Positions 1 to 5,612 of a stretch of DNA of 10,869 nucleotides are shown here, piece by piece. The notes under the pieces are model-generated. The model worked only from the letters and a program-made list of their open reading frames with translations. It was not told the DNA's origin and did not search any database. Position 1 is the stretch's first letter, and every line of letters begins with the position of its first letter. The DNA lies in assembly GCA_900547195.1 (NCBI GenBank), contig URFQ01000081.1, positions 1-10,869 of the forward strand. Reading direction: 5' to 3'. Position numbers and translations under genes: made by a program. The DNA is from an uncultured Butyricicoccus sp. Lineage in GTDB: Bacteria > Bacillota > Clostridia > Oscillospirales > Butyricicoccaceae.

Positions 1-447
1 TTTCACCAGCATATAGACATAAGGGACGCAAAAGGCAGTATGGGCGAGGATGAGCGTTGTCATGCCGAAGGGTAGGCCGATGAGCGCGAAGAACGTCATG
101 AACACCATGCCCAGGATGATCTCGGGGATCATGATGGGAAGCATGGACACATATTCCACGGCACTTTTGGTGCGAAGCTGCACCTTGGTGAAGCCGTAAG
201 CACCCAGCGTGCCGATGACCGCCGCGCCGAGGCTGGCGCACAGCGCCAGAACGATGCTGTTGCCCAGCGCCTCGAACATGGCGGCGTCCCTGAACAGCGT
301 TTCGTACCATTTGAGAGAAAAGCCGCCCCACACCGAGCTGATCTTGCTTTCGTTGAACGAATAGATGATAACGAGCACGATGGGCAGATACAGAACGGCC
401 GTGACAACGCCGATATAGATGTTGGGCAGTTTTGTACGGTTTTTCAT
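1..447 (-). CDS. potC: PotC-type polyamine ABC transporter permease (partial, C-terminus beyond the left edge)
   Basis: Inner-membrane permease subunit of a spermidine/putrescine-type importer, expected to pair with PotB and be powered by PotA. The ATG at 447 opens a frame that stays open to base 1, giving 149 codons of a protein that is usually about 260-270 residues. The visible part starts MKNRTKLPNIYIGVV, has a first membrane segment at about residues 10-30, the periplasmic-side motif FNESK typical of PotC, then hydrophobic stretches near 60-85, 98-118 and 120-140. The EAA loop that contacts the ATPase lies beyond the edge. Its start overlaps the potB stop as ATGA (444-447), so translation is probably coupled. 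The substrate is inferred from family resemblance; relatives transport other small cations or organic solutes. Confidence 0.9.
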   Translation of the reverse strand, partial: MKNRTKLPNIYIGVVTAVLYLPIVLVIIYSFNESKISSVWGGFSLKWYETLFRDAAMFEALGNSIVLALCASLGAAVIGTLGAYGFTKVQLRTKSAVEYVSMLPIMIPEIILGMVFMTFFALIGLPFGMTTLILAHTAFCVPYVYMLVK

Positions 448-1325
448 AAGATGCCCTCCAGTTCCGTGGTGTGTGTCACACGCTTGTACAGCGAGATCAT
501 CAGGCTGGTCAGGATCATCAGCACCACGCTCAGCGCGGCCGCAAAGGGCCAGTTGTGTGCTTTCATAAGCTGGTCCTGAATGAGGCTGCCCACCAGCACC
601 ACCTTGTTGCCGCCCAGGATGTCGGCGATGAAGAACAGGCCCATGGAGGGGATGAACGTAAGGATAACGCCCGAGAGCAGGCCCGGCAGTGTCAGCTTGA
701 GCGTGACGGTAAGAAAGGCCTTCAGCGGCGTAGCGCCCAGGTCCCGCGCGGCCTCCACAAGGCTCCAGTCCATTTTTTCCGCGCTGGAGTAAACGGCCAG
801 GATCATGAACTGAAGCAGCGCGTATACCATGCCCACCACCACGGCGGGGTAGGTGTACAGCAGCTTGAGCGGGCCGTCGGTAAGGCCCAGGCCCATCAGC
901 AGCTTATCCAGCGTACCGTTTGCACGGAAAATGATGATCCATCCGTACAGCCGGATGAGCGAGCTGGTCCAGAACGGGATCATGAGCAGCAGCATCACGC
1001 GCTTTTTCCACTGCGCGGGCAGCTTTGCCATAAAATAGCCGAAAGGATAGCCGATGGCGCAGATGAGCAGCGTGCTGGTGAGCGCCAGCTTGAAGGACTC
1101 CACAAAGGTGTTCAGGTACACGGGCTGAAAAATATTTTTGTAGTTGTCCAGTGTGAACTGGTTCACCACACCCCATACCTCGGCGCGCGTCTGGAAGCTG
1201 AGTACGAACATATACACCAGAGGCCCGGCCACGAACACCAGCGTGAACAGGTAGAGCGGCAGCAGCGTCAGCCAGACGCCGCTCTGCTTTTTTTTCTTTT
1301 TAAAAGGGGTGGAGGCTGCTTTCAT
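444..1325 (-). CDS. potB: PotB-type polyamine ABC transporter permease
   Basis: Second inner-membrane permease of the importer, 293 residues, full length for PotB. The N-terminus has a lysine run at about residues 9-13, then a first membrane helix (LTLLPLYLFTLVFVAGPLVY). Four to five further hydrophobic segments follow, and near residue 190 the conserved EAA loop (EAARDLGATPLKAF) that docks on the ATPase. The motif FWTSSLIRLYGWI in the middle is typical of PotB. Its ATG overlaps the potA stop (ATGA, 1322-1325), and its own stop overlaps the potC start in the same way, indicating one tightly coupled transcript. The lysine run is encoded across eight As and five As in the coding strand (complement of 1288-1295 and 1297-1301), a slippage-prone tract, though the frame is intact here. 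Confidence 0.95.
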   Translation of the reverse strand: MKAASTPFKKKKKQSGVWLTLLPLYLFTLVFVAGPLVYMFVLSFQTRAEVWGVVNQFTLDNYKNIFQPVYLNTFVESFKLALTSTLLICAIGYPFGYFMAKLPAQWKKRVMLLLMIPFWTSSLIRLYGWIIIFRANGTLDKLLMGLGLTDGPLKLLYTYPAVVVGMVYALLQFMILAVYSSAEKMDWSLVEAARDLGATPLKAFLTVTLKLTLPGLLSGVILTFIPSMGLFFIADILGGNKVVLVGSLIQDQLMKAHNWPFAAALSVVLMILTSLMISLYKRVTHTTELEGIL

Positions 1326-2407
1326 TTCGCTTCTTCCGCCTCCACGTCCACGGGCACGGCGCTGGCCGGCGCCCAGGTCACGCGCACCGCGTCGCCCGTC
1401 TGCACATCCATATCAATGCCGTGGCGGCTGGCGATGAGCGTCGTGCCGTCGGAAAGCTCCAGTGCGATGCGCAGCATGCCGCCGGCAAACGTCTTTTCCC
1501 GGATAACGGCCGCGATACCGCAGGCAGCGGGGTCCTTTGTGAATTCCACGTGCTCGCTGCGCACGGCCAGTGTGATGGGCGCACCGGGGGCAAAGGAATA
1601 TCCGCGGCGCAGCGCGCCCGCGCAGCCGCCTGCGCAGGCTACCTTCAGCACGTCGTCCTCCACAGCCTCAACCGTGCCCGTCAGCACATTGGCGGTGCCC
1701 ACAAAGCGCGCCACATAGCTGGTGCGCGGGCTGTCATACACCTCCGCCGGAGTACCGAGCTGTTCGAACCGGCCGTCTTTCATCACGGCGATGCGGTCCG
1801 ACATATTAAGGGCTTCCTCCTGATCGTGGGTGATGTAGATGAACGTGATGCCCAGTTGTTTTTGCAAAGCCTTCAGCTCCAGCTGCATTTGGCGGCGCAG
1901 CTGCAGGTCCAGCGCGCCGAGGGGTTCGTCCAGCAGCAGCACGCTGGGACGGTTCACCACGGCGCGGGCAATGGCGACACGCTGACGCTGCCCGCCGGAA
2001 AGCTCCGCAGGCATGCGCTTGCCGTAGCCGGAGAGCTGCACAAGGGCCAGCGCGTCGTCCACGGCTTTTTTTATTTCGTCCTTGGGACGTTTTTTCAGCT
2101 TCAGACTGTAGCCGATGTTCGCGGCCACTGTCATGTGCGGGAACAGGGCGTAATTCTGGAACACGGTGTTCACGTCGCGTTTGTTGGGTTCGGAGTCCGT
2201 CACGTCCTGCCCGTTCAGAATGACGCGGCCCTCGTCGGGCGTTTCCAGCCCGGCAATGATGCGCAGCGTCGTGGTTTTGCCGCAGCCCGATGGGCCGAGC
2301 AGGGTCACAAATTCACGATTTTGAATGGAGAGGGAAATGCCTTTCAGCACAGGCTCCCCGTCAAATTCCTTTTTGATGTTTTGCAGATCGACCAAATTCC
2401 GGTTCAA
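1322..2407 (-). CDS. potA: PotA-type polyamine ABC transporter ATP-binding protein
   Basis: Cytoplasmic ATPase that powers the importer, 361 residues, normal PotA length. Walker A is GPSGCGKTT at residues 38-46, the Q-loop glutamine is Q84 (VFQNYALFPHMTV), the signature LSGGQ is at 136-140, Walker B LLLDEP at 157-162 with catalytic E161, and the switch histidine is H194 (ITHDQEEAL). The last 120 or so residues form the TOBE-type regulatory domain of the PotA/CysA class. No ATG lies in frame before Walker A. The first usable start is TTG at 2407, ten bases after an AGGAGG site (2418-2423), and an in-frame TGA lies just upstream of it. An out-of-frame ATG at 2412 sits at better spacing from that site and runs ATG-GGT-TGA, its stop overlapping the TTG. 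It is first in the operon and overlaps potB. Confidence 0.95.
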   Translation of the reverse strand: MNRNLVDLQNIKKEFDGEPVLKGISLSIQNREFVTLLGPSGCGKTTTLRIIAGLETPDEGRVILNGQDVTDSEPNKRDVNTVFQNYALFPHMTVAANIGYSLKLKKRPKDEIKKAVDDALALVQLSGYGKRMPAELSGGQRQRVAIARAVVNRPSVLLLDEPLGALDLQLRRQMQLELKALQKQLGITFIYITHDQEEALNMSDRIAVMKDGRFEQLGTPAEVYDSPRTSYVARFVGTANVLTGTVEAVEDDVLKVACAGGCAGALRRGYSFAPGAPITLAVRSEHVEFTKDPAACGIAAVIREKTFAGGMLRIALELSDGTTLIASRHGIDMDVQTGDAVRVTWAPASAVPVDVEAEEAK

Positions 2408-2417
2408 CCCATATCAC

Positions 2418-2423
2418 CCTCCT
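2418..2423 (-). promoter_or_regulatory. Ribosome binding site of potA (decides a TTG start)
   Basis: On the minus strand this reads AGGAGG. It is 5 bases from an ATG at 2412 that makes only a two-residue peptide (ATG GGT TGA) and 10 bases from the TTG at 2407 that opens potA. The mini-frame stop and the TTG overlap as TTGA. Confidence 0.75.
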
Positions 2424-2448
2424 GACAGATCAGTTTATGTCATCTTAC

Positions 2449-2477
2449 ATATTAAGAGCATTCCATGCAAAAGTCAA
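2449..2477 (-). promoter_or_regulatory. Sigma-A promoter of the potABC operon
   Basis: On the minus strand the -35 is TTGACT (complement of 2472-2477), then a 17-base spacer, then -10 TAATAT (complement of 2449-2454). Transcription should begin near 2442, giving a leader of about 35 bases that contains the AGGAGG site. No operator or riboswitch is obvious. Confidence 0.75.
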
Positions 2478-2556
2478 TAAAAACCGCGGTAAGTCTGCAA
2501 AAAACCTGAAAATGCGACGGTATTGATACATAAAAGACGGAAAACATGCGAACCAT

Positions 2557-2570
2557 GCGGCGGCCGCCGC
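2557..2570. repeat. Perfect 14-base GC palindrome between potA and the GerMN gene
   Basis: GCGGCGGCCGCCGC reads the same on both strands. It lies about 80 bases upstream of the potA -35 and about 90 bases upstream of the proposed GerMN promoter. It could be a protein-binding site or merely GC-rich filler; nothing else in the window repeats it. Confidence 0.35.
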
Positions 2571-2649
2571 CCGGTGCGGCGTGAGGAGAGCCGATGAATG
2601 TAAATTTTTTTTGAAAATCACCGGAAGGCTGCGAAAAACGGACAGGATA

Positions 2650-2658
2650 TGATATGAT
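2650..2658 (+). promoter_or_regulatory. Possible extended -10 promoter of the GerMN lipoprotein gene
   Basis: The stretch contains TGATATGAT, that is a TG-N extension followed by a TATGAT -10 (2653-2658). No good -35 is found 16-18 bases upstream, which is tolerated by extended -10 promoters. A TTGAAA at 2611 is too far away. A sporulation-type promoter (sigma-E, as for Bacillus gerM) was looked for and no convincing match was found. Confidence 0.35.
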
Positions 2659-2671
2659 AATAGTGACAACA

Positions 2672-2696
2672 GCGGGGGCGTGGTTTACGTCCCCGC
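2672..2696 (+). other. Stem-loop in the leader of the GerMN gene
   Basis: GCGGGGGCGT (2672-2681) pairs with ACGTCCCCGC (2687-2696) around a GGTTT loop, a 10-base stem with one G-U pair. Only ATATTT follows, so it is a poor terminator. It lies 33 bases before the start codon and just downstream of the proposed promoter, so it would be in the 5' untranslated RNA. Confidence 0.5.
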
Positions 2697-2729
2697 ATAT
2701 TTCCCGCAGCACTTGGAGAGGTGGTTTTT

Positions 2730-3257
2730 ATGAAAAAAACAATTGCACTGCTTTTGGCTTTGGGCCTGCTGGCCGGATGCACGCCGCAGGGACAGGCGCC
2801 GTCCGCGTCGGGGGACGTCTCCGCGAACAGTGCGATGACGCGGTATGAGCAGGCGACGCTGTATCTGCCGAATGATAACGCAGACGGCCTCGTGGAAGAA
2901 AGCGCCCGGATTGAAGTGACCGATCCGGACAATAAAGCAGGCCCGGCCGAAGACCTGGTTCAGGCTTTGGTATCCGGCGGCGCGCTGCCCGAGGGCACCG
3001 AGGTGCGCAGCGTCCAACTCGGCAAGGCGGAGGACGGCACGGAAACAAAGCTCACGGTCGATCTCAACGCCGGCTTTGCGGACGGCCTGCGGCAGCGCGG
3101 CACCGCAGGGGAAACCATGATCCTCGCGTCGCTTGTAAATACGCTGTGGGCGTATTATGAGCCAAGCGAAATTGTGCTCACTGTGGGCGGCAATCCTCTG
3201 GAAACCGGCCATAATATCTACGAAGAACCATTTACCGGCCCATATACGTTTGACTGA
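2730..3257 (+). CDS. GerMN-domain lipoprotein (sporulation/germination type)
   Basis: Predicted membrane-anchored lipoprotein of 175 residues. The signal peptide MKKTIALLLALGLLAGC ends in lipobox L14-A15-G16-C17, so the mature protein would be tethered to the outer face of the membrane by C17. After a low-complexity linker, residues from about 41 to 170 fit a single GerMN domain (start ATLYLPNDNADGLV; core LVQALVSGG and TKLTVDLNAGFADG; end LVNTLWAYYEPSEIVLTVGG). Bacillus GerM has two such domains and acts in spore envelope assembly and germination; single-domain lipoproteins like this are common in Clostridia and their exact role is unknown. The ATG at 2730 is chosen because AGGTGG lies 5 bases upstream; an in-frame GTG at 2721 would add three residues but overlaps that site. 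The gene is monocistronic and divergent from potA. Confidence 0.85.
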   Translation: MKKTIALLLALGLLAGCTPQGQAPSASGDVSANSAMTRYEQATLYLPNDNADGLVEESARIEVTDPDNKAGPAEDLVQALVSGGALPEGTEVRSVQLGKAEDGTETKLTVDLNAGFADGLRQRGTAGETMILASLVNTLWAYYEPSEIVLTVGGNPLETGHNIYEEPFTGPYTFD

Positions 3258-3262
3258 CGGAA

Positions 3263-3288
3263 ACCCGCGCCCTGTTTGGGGCGCGGGT
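3263..3288 (+). terminator. First copy of the terminator hairpin, without its T-tract
   Basis: A hairpin with a 10-base stem (A3263-C3272 pairing with G3279-T3288) lies 6 bases after the GerMN stop. It is preceded by AA but followed by GAGG rather than Ts, so it is not a complete intrinsic terminator. The same 26 bases occur, identical, at 3504-3529, where the T-tract is present. Confidence 0.7.
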
Positions 3289-3503
3289 GAGGCTGTCGAA
3301 AAACTACATTCTTCGAACAGCCTTCGATCGAAACCACGCTTTCGATCGAGTATTCCGGCGGCTGCGCGCGCCCTTATGGGCGCACTTGCCGTCGGTTTGT
3401 ATAAAAACCCACGCACATGTCGCGAGTTTTTATGGATTTTGCCGCTAGCGGCGAAATCCTGTTTAAAGCGCGCTGCGGCGCGAAGGACTTTTTAGACAAG
3501 CTG
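3289..3503. mobile_element. 215-base chain-of-hairpins element inserted in the gerMN terminator (putative MITE or REP-like)
   Basis: Non-coding stretch between two perfect 26-base repeats. The ends form an imperfect inverted repeat: GGCTGTCGAAAAA at 3291-3303 against the complement of TTTTTAGACAAGC near 3489-3501. It folds into successive hairpins: 3290-3300/3312-3323 (bulged 11-base stem), 3324-3333/3340-3349 (TCGATCGAAA), 3368-3373/3378-3383 (GCGCCC), 3401-3408/3426-3433 (ATAAAAAC), 3434-3445/3448-3459 (GGATTTTGCCGC, one wobble) and 3469-3473/3478-3482 (CGCGC). Removing it plus one 26-base copy restores a perfect terminator with a 12-base stem and T-tract. No transposase is present, so movement would need help from elsewhere. 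It could alternatively be a structured RNA ending in the second terminator copy. The family is not one I can name. Confidence 0.55.
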
Positions 3504-3533
3504 ACCCGCGCCCTGTTTGGGGCGCGGGTTTTT
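3504..3533 (+). terminator. Intrinsic terminator (second, complete copy)
   Basis: Identical 26-base hairpin to 3263-3288, here followed by a run of Ts to 3533. It would stop transcription from the GerMN gene after it crosses the hairpin element. The stem is CCCGCGCCC/GGGCGCGGG with a short TGTTTG loop. Confidence 0.8.
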
Positions 3534-3579
3534 GCGCCGGATGAATTTTTGCGCAAATCGGGAACCTTGCGGAGAAAGA

Positions 3580-3627
3580 ATGCGTCTATATAAAGGGTAT
3601 GATCATCATGGCAATCCGAAAACATAG
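3580..3627 (+). CDS. Possible 15-residue small ORF
   Basis: ATG at 3580 follows GGAGAA (3571-3576) with a 3-base spacer and opens MRLYKGYDHHGNPKT, ending at TAG 3625-3627. Five bases later begins a strong hairpin (3632-3653). Site, short frame and hairpin together look like a tiny transcription unit or a leader peptide, but the frame is short enough to arise by chance, the spacer is tight, and no clear promoter was found between the terminator at 3533 and this start. No known family is recognised. Confidence 0.2.
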   Translation: MRLYKGYDHHGNPKT

Positions 3628-3631
3628 AGGG

Positions 3632-3656
3632 CAGGGCGGCGGGAGCCGCCCTGTTT
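3632..3656 (+). terminator. Hairpin, possible weak terminator upstream of the DUF1275 gene
   Basis: CAGGGCGGC (3632-3640) pairs perfectly with GCCGCCCTG (3645-3653) around GGGA and is followed by only three Ts. It lies upstream of the DUF1275 promoter, so it may insulate that promoter from read-through. Confidence 0.45.
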
Positions 3657-3688
3657 CGCCGTCTGAGGGGATGGAAACCGCCTATGGC

Positions 3689-3717
3689 TTTACAGGACGG
3701 CGGGGCTGTGCTATTCT
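3689..3717 (+). promoter_or_regulatory. Sigma-A promoter of the DUF1275 gene
   Basis: -35 TTTACA (3689-3694), a 17-base spacer and -10 TATTCT (3712-3717). Transcription would start near 3724, about 24 bases before the ATG, with the GGGGGA ribosome site at 3735-3740 inside the leader. Confidence 0.7.
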
Positions 3718-3747
3718 GAAAGAAAAGCATAAAAGGGGGAATCCTTT

Positions 3748-4422
3748 ATGGAAAGCCGGCTCCCGCCCGCGCAGATGTCCGAATCCTTCCGCATCGGCGC
3801 GCTGCTTGCCCTTGCAGGCGGCTTTTTTGATGTGTACACCTATCTGTGCCGCGGCGGGGTGTTCGCCAACGCGCAGACCGGCAATATGGTGCTGCTCGGC
3901 ATTGCGATTGCCGGCGGCGACTGGGCGCATGCGCTGCATTATATCTTCCCGATCGCCGCGTTTGCGTTGGGTGTGGCTGCTGCCGAATGGGTCAAACTGC
4001 GTTATAAGGACAAAACCGTTCGCTTTCACTGGCGGCAGCTCGTGGTGCTGGCCGAAATCCTGTTGGTCGCAGCGGTGGCCTTCCTGCCGCAGGCCGCGAA
4101 TACGCTCGTGAACACCATTGTGTCGTTCATCTGCGCCTTGCAGGTCGAATCCTTCCGCAAGCTGCGCGGCAGCGCGTTTGCGACCACCATGTGCACGGGC
4201 AACCTGCGTTCGGCTACCGAGCAGTTCGTGCGCTGGCGCAGCGACGCAGACGTGGAAGCGCTCGCGAAAGCCCGCCGCTATGCGGCGATCATCGCGTGGT
4301 TTATCGCCGGCGCGGCCATTGGCGTTCTGTGTGCGCGCTGGCTGGGCGGCCGTGCCGTGCTTGTGACCATCCTCGCACTTGCGGCCGTGTTTGTACTCAT
4401 GTTCCGCGAAAAAACCGCTTAG
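3748..4422 (+). CDS. DUF1275 (YoaK family) integral membrane protein
   Basis: Multi-pass membrane protein of 224 residues, the usual length for the YoaK/DUF1275 family, whose function is not established. The family hallmark is near the N-terminus: GGFFDVYTYLCRGGVFANAQ followed by TGNMVLLG (about residues 24-51). Hydrophobic segments follow at about 64-80, 92-110, 115-130, 178-195 and 198-218, with a second family motif in the middle (MCTGNLRSATEQF, about residues 149-161) that echoes the first TGN motif. The start is set by GGGGGA 7 bases upstream. It is monocistronic with its own promoter. Its TAG overlaps the stop of the opposite-strand DUF4363 gene by 4 bases, leaving no room for a terminator between the convergent genes. 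Confidence 0.9.
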   Translation: MESRLPPAQMSESFRIGALLALAGGFFDVYTYLCRGGVFANAQTGNMVLLGIAIAGGDWAHALHYIFPIAAFALGVAAAEWVKLRYKDKTVRFHWRQLVVLAEILLVAAVAFLPQAANTLVNTIVSFICALQVESFRKLRGSAFATTMCTGNLRSATEQFVRWRSDADVEALAKARRYAAIIAWFIAGAAIGVLCARWLGGRAVLVTILALAAVFVLMFREKTA

Positions 4423-4799
4423 AAGATGTTTGAATAGCTTGGCGTTTCCATTTCGGGCAGATGGCGCAGTATGGCGCGCAGTTCGCGCAGCTGCAAAAGG
4501 GATTCGTCCCGGTCTTCGTTGTCCAGTGCCTGCTGGGTGCGCTGATACAGACGGTCGATATCATCCAGCTCGTTGTGGCGCACAAGCGCGCTCAGGGGAC
4601 GGCGTTTGCCACTCCATACCGCATAGCCCTCGTTCATCTGGTTCCGCGCCGCATCAAAGCTTCCGGCTTCGATCTGTTGGAAGACTTCCCCGGCCATGGC
4701 GTCCAACTGCGCGGCCGTGCGGTCGACATACCGGTAGGCTCCAAAGCAGCCGGCCGCGAGCGCGACGAGAAGGACGGCGGCAGTAATGATACGGTTCAT
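4419..4799 (-). CDS. DUF4363 family protein, partner of DUF421
   Basis: Small protein of 126 residues with one N-terminal membrane segment or uncleaved signal (MNRIITAAVLLVALAAGCFGAY) and a helical, charged outer domain. The family pattern is clear: a helix with QQIEAGSFDAARNQM, a W in YAVWSGKRRP, then HNELDDIDRLYQRTQQAL, RDESLLQLRELRAIL and HLPEMETPSYSNIF at the end; the closing NIF is characteristic. DUF4363 has no known biochemical role, but it is commonly encoded next to DUF421 proteins in Clostridia. The ATG at 4799 is chosen because AAAGGAGGGG lies 5 bases upstream, inside the end of the DUF421 gene; an upstream in-frame start at 4874 would run through that site. An alternative lipobox reading (LAAGC, residues 14-18) is possible. 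Confidence 0.85.
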   Translation of the reverse strand: MNRIITAAVLLVALAAGCFGAYRYVDRTAAQLDAMAGEVFQQIEAGSFDAARNQMNEGYAVWSGKRRPLSALVRHNELDDIDRLYQRTQQALDNEDRDESLLQLRELRAILRHLPEMETPSYSNIF

Positions 4800-4801
4800 A
4801 T

Positions 4802-5476
4802 TTACCCCTCCTTTCGCTGGATGAACTGGTTGCCGCAGTCGTCCAAAGTCATCAGGAACACATCGGTGATGCACGGCACATTTGCTTTTTTGATGCGTTT
4901 TTCCAGATCGGCAACCTCCAGATTTAGCTGTTTGAGGTTGCCGAGCACCGGCTTGCCGTCGTTTACAACGATGAGGGGCAGGCCGCTGTCCGCGGGGCTG
5001 AGATTCAGCATCTCGGCCGTGACCGGCTGCTTCTTTGGTTTGAGTACATAGGACATCTGGCCGCTCGGCTCAATGGCTGCATATTTGACGTCCGCGGGCG
5101 AGGCGATATTGTTCTGCCGCAGGGCCTCCATCACTTCGTCGGTTGTCAGACGCAGGTCACGCATCTTTTTGCGATCCAGTTTCCCCGCGCGGATGATCAC
5201 CGCGGCACGGCCGTTAAACAGGCGGCGCAGGCGGCGGCTTTTCAGGCACAGGAAGGAAATCAGGATCTCGATGGAAATAAGTGTTGCAATCGGCACCATG
5301 CCTGCAAACAGAGGCACGGTGACGTCCTGCATCGGGATGGCGGCCAGTTCGGAAACCAGGATGGTGACCACAAGCTCCGAGGGCTCCAGCTCGCCGATCT
5401 GGCGTTTGCCCATCAGGCGCAACGCAACGACAATTGTGACATACAGAAGAAAGGTTCGTAAAAAGGAAATTGACAT
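4802..5476 (-). CDS. DUF421 (YetF/2Duf-like) membrane protein
   Basis: Predicted membrane protein of 224 residues. Three membrane helices lie at about residues 4-20, 34-50 and 55-78, with the family motif RLMGKRQIGELEPSELV (about 20-36). A cytoplasmic or spore-facing domain follows with the conserved run NGRAAVIIRAGKLDRKKMRD, LTTDEVMEALRQNNI and VKYAAIEPSGQMSYVLK. DUF421 proteins are frequent in spore formers; the related 2Duf protein of some Bacillus strains raises spore heat resistance. The start at 5476 has GGAG 8 bases upstream; a longer in-frame reading to 5584 would cross the promoter. It is followed after 2 bases by the DUF4363 gene. A sigma-G-like promoter upstream suggests expression in the forespore. 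Role inferred, not shown. Confidence 0.9.
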   Translation of the reverse strand: MSISFLRTFLLYVTIVVALRLMGKRQIGELEPSELVVTILVSELAAIPMQDVTVPLFAGMVPIATLISIEILISFLCLKSRRLRRLFNGRAAVIIRAGKLDRKKMRDLRLTTDEVMEALRQNNIASPADVKYAAIEPSGQMSYVLKPKKQPVTAEMLNLSPADSGLPLIVVNDGKPVLGNLKQLNLEVADLEKRIKKANVPCITDVFLMTLDDCGNQFIQRKEG

Positions 5477-5508
5477 AAAAATCGCTCCATGTTTGGTCTG
5501 ATATTGGT

Positions 5509-5537
5509 TAGAATGACCGGAACTGCGAAAATTATGC
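5509..5537 (-). promoter_or_regulatory. Sigma-G-like forespore promoter of the DUF421-DUF4363 operon
   Basis: On the minus strand, GCATA (complement of 5533-5537), a 17-base spacer and CATTCTA (complement of 5509-5515). This agrees with the Bacillus sigma-G pattern (GHATR, 17-18 bases, CATWHTA) at every specified position. Transcription would begin near 5502, leaving a leader of about 26 bases with the ribosome site. The match is by eye against a remembered consensus. Confidence 0.6.
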
Positions 5538-5577
5538 GCGTCCCTTGAACACCTTCCGCCGAAAATGAAAGAAAAGG

Positions 5578-5606
5578 TTGACATTTGCGCGCGGCGTACT
5601 TATAAT
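5578..5606 (+). promoter_or_regulatory. Consensus sigma-A promoter of the ilv operon
   Basis: -35 TTGACA (5578-5583), a 17-base spacer and -10 TATAAT (5601-5606): a full consensus in both boxes. Start of transcription is expected near 5613, just ahead of T-box stem I. Strong initiation combined with a conditional terminator is the usual T-box design. Confidence 0.9.
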
Positions 5607-5612
5607 TATAAA

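Noticed and set aside
471..1718. 415-codon plus-strand frame across potA and potB
   Set aside because: Runs against two well-matched transporter genes and is dominated by H, Q, R and A; a shadow.
1421..2425. 334-codon plus-strand frame opposite potA
   Set aside because: Antisense of conserved ATPase motifs with no recognisable protein family.
2685..3416. 243-codon minus-strand frame opposite the GerMN gene
   Set aside because: The plus strand has a signal peptide, lipobox and domain match; the minus frame has none and crosses the hairpin element.
3289..3503. CRISPR array or tandem repeat reading of the hairpin element
   Set aside because: The hairpins differ in sequence and spacing; only the outer 26-base hairpins are identical, so there is no repeat-spacer pattern.
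3599..4111. 170-codon plus-strand frame upstream of and overlapping DUF1275
   Set aside because: It runs in another frame through the DUF1275 promoter and coding region; the DUF1275 frame has clear membrane segments and family motifs.
4461..5051. 196-codon plus-strand frame opposite DUF4363/DUF421
   Set aside because: Shadow of two recognised families on the other strand.
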